Assembly (NCBI RefSeq): GCF_019175385.1
Contig: NC_083340.1
Coordinates: forward strand, 16,876,336 to 16,940,335
DNA from: Lycium barbarum
Lineage: Eukaryota > Streptophyta > Magnoliopsida > Solanales > Solanaceae
Direction: 5' to 3'
Length of the DNA: 64,000 nucleotides
Part shown: positions 58,657-64,000 of the stretch, piece by piece
Numbering within the stretch: position 1 is the first letter of the stretch
Layout: the number at the start of each line of letters is the position of its first letter
Translations under genes and position numbers: made by a program
The notes under the pieces: model-generated
The model's database searches: none
The model's input: the letters and a program-made list of their open reading frames with translations, nothing else
Told to the model about the DNA's origin: nothing

Positions 58657-58910
58657 GAGCCTGTTTGGATAGGCTTAAAAAAAATTAAAAATAAATAATA
58701 ATAATAATAAGTTGGGGCAACTCAATTTATTTTTTTTGGCTTATAAGTTGTTATTAGCTTATAAGCTGTTTTAGATAAGTTAAGCTAAACGGACCCAATT
58801 ATTTTTTTTGAGCTTATTTTAAGCACAAATGGCTTATAAGCTGGCCAACCAAACAGTCTAAAAAGCTGAAATCAGCTTTCAGCAACTTATAAGCCAATCC
58901 AAACGGGCTC
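58657..58910. mobile_element. GAGCC-type MITE, TSD TTT
   Basis: This 254-bp element starts GAGCCTGTTTGGATAGGCTT and ends AAGCCAATCCAAACGGGCTC, inverted copies with few mismatches. It contains several GGCTTATAAG(C/T)TG motifs in both orientations. TTT flanks both sides (58654-58656 and 58911-58913), a 3-bp TSD that would suit the PIF/Harbinger (Tourist-like) group. There is no coding capacity. Confidence 0.8.
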
Positions 58911-59171
58911 TTTGTATATTTGTGCAGAACTTGCATTAGCTTAATTATTATTTATGTGCAGTTGTTGGCTGCGTACTGTAACAGAGGGTGGTTTTATATA
59001 TGCTCCCCTCAGCTTTGTAATTCTGTTTTCTTGATGTAAAGCTTATGACATCATATGACGATAATTTTTAATTTTAAAAAAAACAAACTAAAAAAAAACT
59101 ATGGGTTTATAATCTCACTGTAGCAACGCTTCAAATTGAAGTCTGAAACCTCCTTGAGTTCTCTTAACTTA

Positions 59172-59210
59172 CATGTACATCTGTTCTCCTTGACAGAACA
59201 GATGTACATG
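59172..59210. repeat. Perfect 16-bp inverted repeat, 7-nt loop
   Basis: CATGTACATCTGTTCT is followed after 7 nt by its exact reverse complement AGAACAGATGTACATG. It could fold as a hairpin in RNA or DNA. There is no T-run or gene next to it to indicate a terminator or precursor role. Confidence 0.8.
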
Positions 59211-60301
59211 AAACTATATGCCTCCTAGGCTCTGTCCTTCGCGCATGTATTAATATAGCTCATTGCGTCAAGCCGTCAAATGCATGTCAAAAAGCACTTT
59301 GTAGAAGATATCGATCGCCATGCATTAATTTCCTTCTCCTTTATTTTATTTATATTTGTGAGAGTTTGTTCTTATCTTCGATTCTACATCTAGATAAAGA
59401 AAGGTATAGTAACAGATCACTAGGGTAAAGTTAATCAATTCATGTTTCAGTGAGCTGTGAGGAGTTAGGTAAGTGGGGAATATATGGTACAAGAAGAGAA
59501 ATATGGTGCAAGTTCAATGGTTAAAATCCATTGTGGACCAAATGCTTAGATAAAATTTTGGAGGTTTCTTCCATATGGTGGGTTAATCATTTAAGCCTGC
59601 AGCTTTTTACGTTAAATGGACCAACACTTGCTAGAAATAATCAAGGGATTCATTCGTGCGAAATTCTAAAAATTCCTAAGTTTTAGAATATTTACCTGCG
59701 GATAGTATTTTCCAAGGTAACTCCACAAGTAAATTTGGCGCCAAATTATTCCCTACGGATTTATTTGAAAAAATAATCCCCAAGTATCATTTTCATAGGT
59801 AATTCCGCAGGTAAACAACCAAAAATAAAAGAAAATTATTTTCTTTGTGAATTCATAGGAAAATCCCCATGTAATGGTACTTGCGGATTTACCTAGGGAT
59901 TACTTCTTGGGGATTTATCTGGAAATTGTATTATCTAGGAATTTATTTGGGGATTTTGTTGGTACGAATTTAGCTGGGGATTATTTTTCTTGAGGATTTA
60001 CTTTGAGATTTTATTACCTAAGGAATTACTTGGGGATTTTGTTGCTGCGAATTATCTAGAGATTATTTCTTGGTGATTTACATGAATTTTGTATTACCTA
60101 GGGAATTACTTGGGGATTTTATTACTGCGAATTTAGCTGGGGATTATTTTGTGGGTTATACCTAGGGATATTATTACAACAGCCTAGTGAAATCCCACAT
60201 CTTGGGGTCTGGATACCTAGGGATATTATTATGTAGGGAATTATTTGGAGATTATATTGGTGTGAATTTAGTTGAGAATTATTTAGAGATATAAGAAATT
60301 A

Positions 60302-60524
60302 TATACTCCCTCCGTTTCAATTTATATGAACCCATTTGACTGGACACGATATTTAAGAAAGAGGGAAGACTTTTGAAACTTGTGGTTCAAAATAAGCCTT
60401 GAAAATTTGTGTGGCTGTAAATCATTCATAAAGTGAATTTGTTTCCAAATTAGGAAAAAGGTCATTCATTTTGGCATGAACTAAAAAAGAAATAGGTTCA
60501 CACAAATTGAAAGAGAGGGTGTAT
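60302..60524. mobile_element. Stowaway-like MITE with TA target
   Basis: ACTCCCTCCGTTTCAATTTATATGAAC on the left is inverted on the right as GGTTCACACAAATTGAAAGAGAGGGTG, between TA dinucleotides. The right end lies in a 61-bp unit (AAAGAAATAGGTTCAC to CCGGTTACAAAAGT) that is tandemly duplicated (60485-60606). Confidence 0.65.
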
Positions 60525-61899
60525 ATTTTTTACCGGTTACAAAAGTAAAGAAATAGGTTCACGCAAATTGAAAGAGAGGGTGTATAGTTTTTACCGGTTA
60601 CAAAAGTTAGTGACTGTGTGCGAATTAAATAATTTAAAATTAACCTCCAAATAACAAAAGACAATATTCAAACAATGTCCATCGATATTGACTTTATCTG
60701 TTTTATATTTATTGATTATTTATACATAATATATTTAGTTAAAATGTCGATTCCATATGACAATCAATGATGTGAAATTTGCTCGGATTAAACTATTGGG
60801 CGTATTATGGTTGGTATTAATATTTTGTTGGACATACACTTTCACTCTAATAAGGTCTTGAAAAGAAAAGGTTTAAAGCAGTAATTTTGACATAATTATT
60901 AATAACATCATCATGTTTAGTTAATTTATTTAGAGCAAAAACCATTTACACTTTCAACTTTACTTTAAAAATTAAATTCTCCCCTCAACTTTGAACACAT
61001 TCTCCTCCTCATATGTCAATTAAATTATCTTAACGCTTATTTTAATCTTATATTATCAACTTTTGCCCTTTTCTTTAACTTTGTTAAAATCATGATCTAT
61101 TTTTTTTTTAAATCTATGTAACAAATCTACAACAAACCAAATGTAAGTAAATGATGTTCCTTAATGAACAAATGAGCAAAAAAGGAAAAACAATTAATAA
61201 TAATAATCAAAACTCTAATACCTATTTAGATAAGTGAAATAACAAAGACTAATAATTTAAAAACATATTTCAATGCAATAACCAAAAAAAAAAAAATCAA
61301 AAAGAATAGAGGTAGATTTTACAATAATTCCTAAAATATTATATTGCAAATAGATTTTAAATTATAATTTACAAAATATTCTATTAAAGAAAATTAAATT
61401 CATTTATCCATACAAACAAAAGAGACTAAGAGAGAAGTAAAACATGAATGTACACACACATACATGCACCCCCATACATATATTTATAATGTTAATTAAT
61501 GAACTTAAATAAAAATCTATAATAAATATAAATTATCTAAACATAGGTAAAATGCCTAGGTAAGAGAATAAAATATTTCATATCATACAAATAAAGATAT
61601 TATAGATGGAGGATTGAAAATGATAAAGATAAAATAGGCATTGCATCGGATAAGGGGGAAGAATAACTATTATTAAAAAAGATAATAAGTGAATTTTAAA
61701 TTTGGGAGATACAAATGTTTTGCACCCATTTATTTATTGATAGCAATGTCATAAATATTTATTATTTAAAGTTAATTGTAGGTTAAATTCTGTCCAATAC
61801 CTACTGTATCATTTTCAAACAAAAAAAAAAATAAACAAAATAAATTAATTTACAACTTGATTTAGCAGCGAAGTCAATCCCGAGGTAATTTGTCAGATT

Positions 61900-62520
61900 G
61901 GGCTTCTCTCCATTTTTCCCAAGTTCTACCTTGGATTAGAGACACATGACATGAATTAGAATTAATGGCTAATATTTAATTGACTAAAGCAAGACTCTCT
62001 AACCATGGTTTACATAATTAATAACTTATCCATAAATATATTAAAAACAATTCTCTCTCTTCCTATTTTACTTTTCCTACGCAGTAAATTATTATTTCTC
62101 CTTTACCTGATTAGTTTTCCCACTTAATATTTTTCCCTACTCAAAAATAGACCCCATTATTCAATTGGTGATATTTTCCAAATTTTTTTTTCCAATTATG
62201 ATGCTTACTAATTCACATAATATAGACCCCATTATTCAATTGGTAATTGTATATTTCTAAAAGACTTCTTTATATTTCGGAGAATATCACCATTAAAGAG
62301 TTGTCATAAGTGAAAATTTTGAAAAAAATGAAATATTAAAACAGGAAGAGAGAGAAAATATTTTAATATATTTATGGATAAGTTATTAATTATATAAACC
62401 ATGGTTAGAGACCCTTGCTTTAGTCAATTAAATCTTAACCATTAATTCCAGTTCATGCCATGTGTCTCTAATCTAATGTAGAACTTGGAGAAAATGGAGA
62501 GATGGAAAATGGAGAGGAGC
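61900..62520. mobile_element. Inverted-repeat (foldback) MITE
   Basis: Arms of about 165 bp (about 61904-62070 and 62335-62520) are reverse complements. The left arm has CAAGTTCTACCTTGGATTAG, AGACACATGACATGAATT, AACCATGGTTTACATAATTA and TTATCCATAAATATATT, and the right arm has the matching complements. The loop repeats TAGACCCCATTATTCAATTGGT twice. One arm is related to 44755-44865 in MSL intron 2, so this is a family. The exact ends and TSD are not resolved. A poly(A) run and a GGTGGGGGTGGGGGT stretch lie just outside (62567-62630). Confidence 0.65.
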
Positions 62521-62885
62521 TCAATCCTAATTTGTCTATTTCCGCTGACTCATAAGTTATAAACTTAAAAAAAAAAAAAAAAAAAAAAAAAACTAAATTT
62601 TATTGGTGGGTTGGGGGTGGGGGTGGGGGTTCTTATCACACTAATTTCTTGCGAACTTTTAAGTTTTTTTTGCAAGAATATCTGCAGGTAATTTATATGA
62701 GGTTTCAAAATCCCCATCTAACTTATCTGGGGATTTAAAAATCCACAGGTAATAATTACCCGCGAAAGTTTTTCCATCGAATTTTTTTGGTATGAATATC
62801 CACAGGAAATTAGGTTACCTGCGAATTTTCTTATTTATTCTGCCGGAAAAATCTCCATGTAATTTTCACTTTTCTAGTAGTGATT

Positions 62886-63780
62886 TCTTATGGTTATAAA
62901 ATTGCTCTGATTAGAAAGCAAGTTAATAATATCATAAGTTGAACACGCGCATAAAATGAGAGTCTTTTTGCCGCACTTACTGGAGAGAAGGAAACATATT
63001 CTCAATAGTAGCAAGGTCATTATCTCTTTATTAGTGCCCCATCTATTTGGTTTTGGTTTGATTGCATATTTAATAAAGCAACATGATTAGTTTGGCTTCT
63101 ATTTAGATAAAACGAAATTAAATTAAATGAAATTACAAAAAATAAAAAGATAAAAAAAATTCATTGTTTGGATCTTGAAGATTTAGTACTAGGAGTAATA
63201 TTTACTTTTTAAAGGAAAAAGTAACATAAAATGTTCTTCGCAAGGCTTTGTTTTTTAAAAATAAATTTGATGGCATTTAGTTTGCTTAAATGTTATTCTA
63301 AATTATTTATTTGCTTCGATTAGAAAGTGAACAAGTACAATCATTTTGAAAGAAAAGTCCAAATGCCATTATATATTAGGCAGATATCATAGGAAATTCT
63401 ATCGAATGTGACTTATACTTGTGGTGCTCCTTTTATATTTTTGGGAATTATTCCTTCTTCTGCCTGTCTAAATATGACACCTTATACAATATCTTTCGCT
63501 ATCATCCTAATAAACTCACCACGCCACTCACTGCCAAATTCACAATTTCACTCAGACGACCCAGAGATATTACACTCTCACACAGCACTTTCCACAAACA
63601 ATGGTGGGATTCTATTTGAAGAAAATTTATTGCTCTAATAAGGTCGATTCCTTATCCGTCACTATTATTTTCTGATTTGGTAGACAACCTTTAGATCCGC
63701 TTGATTATTTATATGCGTACTTACAAAATATCATGTATTATTTTCAGGTGAAATGCCTCGAAAGAAATCAAATATAATTG
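62886..63780. other. Intergenic DNA
   Basis: No gene I can support. Frames of 66-76 codons at 63408-63638 overlap each other in two frames and have no family resemblance. A short frame MPRKKSNIIGDRSRIRP after TTTTCAGGTGAA (63744-63808) is too brief to call. Confidence 0.35.
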
Positions 63781-64000
63781 GAGACCGTTCGAGGATAAGG
63801 CCCTAGATGTCGGGTAATGCATAGTTAGAACAATTTAGCAATTTTATTTTATTTATTATAAATTTAGACTGGAAACGAATAGTTTTTCTTATACCTTGCA
63901 TGCTTGTATTGTTTGGTCTTAAACTGCATGCATTATAGAAACCAACTTAGGTCACGTGAGCAATCGTGTCTGACACGGCACTCAAAGGGTGCCTAACATT
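63781..64000 (+). mobile_element. Probable Ogre/TAT-like LTR, 3' part begins here
   Basis: The last bases, GTGTCTGACACGGCACTCAA followed by AGGGTGCCTAACATT, match the block that lies about 230 bases before the end of the other two Ogre/TAT-like LTRs (GGATGCTTAATACC in O1 and GGATGCCTAACCCC in O2). The LTR would continue past the window. Its start was not found, so the left limit given is only where the similarity in character becomes plausible. Confidence 0.4.

Larger units (their letters stand above)
59625..62882. mobile_element. Probable second CACTA-like element
   Basis: The right end CACTTTTCTAGTAGTG (62867-62882) is the reverse complement of CACTACTAGAAAAGTG. The left end reads CACTTGCTAGAAATAATC (59625). 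Both subterminal zones are rich in (G)AATTTACCTGCGGAT / GGGGATTT(A/T) motifs in opposite orientations (59690-60300 and 62680-62860). No 3-bp TSD is found (CAA on the left, ATT on the right), so the left end may be eroded or misplaced. No transposase domain is seen. A Stowaway-like MITE and an inverted-repeat element are nested inside. Confidence 0.5.

Noticed and set aside
63408..63638. 76-codon and 66-codon overlapping frames
   Set aside because: Two competing frames, no splice context or homology that I can see.

Overview
This window is nuclear DNA of a flowering plant, most probably a member of the Solanaceae. The signs are very AT-rich intergenic sequence with spliced genes, several layers of LTR retrotransposons, a TS-type tRNA-derived SINE with a (TTG)n tail, and LTR, MITE and CACTA families of a Solanaceae kind. 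There is no sign of bacterial, organellar or viral gene organisation. Only one host protein gene can be read with confidence. Everything else recognisable is transposable element, element remnant or simple repeat. The species call rests on recognition of repeats, not on a database search.

Bases 1-41323 form one nested retrotransposon pile, which can be taken apart from target-site duplications (TSDs). The oldest visible layer is a decayed Copia element (C1, 38874-41323). It was hit by a plus-strand LTR (H; pieces 14210-14741, 31527-31996 and the last base at 38873). H was in turn hit by three elements. G1 is a minus-strand Tekay/Del-like Gypsy element (3048-14209, left part off-window). E2 is a minus-strand non-autonomous Gypsy-type element (14742-31521, TSD ATACT). 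E3 is a plus-strand non-autonomous element (31997-38867) with its own acidic ORF. These were then hit again. G1 received a solo LTR (S1, 3194-7064, TSD GTGGC) and another LTR (L0, to 3047), and L0 received an Ogre/TAT-like LTR (O1, 1-1103). E2 received an Ogre/TAT-like solo LTR (O2, 17090-21600, TSD GTAAT), a Mutator-like MITE (23347-23806, 9-bp TSD), a SINE (24607-24845, 17-bp TSD) and a solo LTR (S2, 25220-28391, TSD CCATC). E3 received a solo LTR (S3, 34867-36331, TSD ATTTC).

Bases 41324-48831 hold a five-exon minus-strand gene for an MscS-like mechanosensitive channel of the MSL10 group (664 residues, intact reading frame through all splices), with a TATA box about 50 bp before the ATG. 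Its introns carry a SINE, a TRIM-like mini-retroelement and a 1.5-kb GC-rich foldback element.

Bases 48832-64000 are gene-poor. They contain a second TRIM-like element, dispersed short repeats, a Stowaway-like MITE, an irregular array of a repeat of roughly 110-200 bp split by a CACTA transposon (53033-55678) that carries gene-like exons, a possible small secreted-peptide ORF on the minus strand (58220-58363), a GAGCC-type MITE, a second CACTA-like element (59625-62882) with MITEs inside it, and at the right edge what looks like the 3' part of another Ogre/TAT-like LTR. No tRNA gene, rRNA gene or CRISPR array was found.
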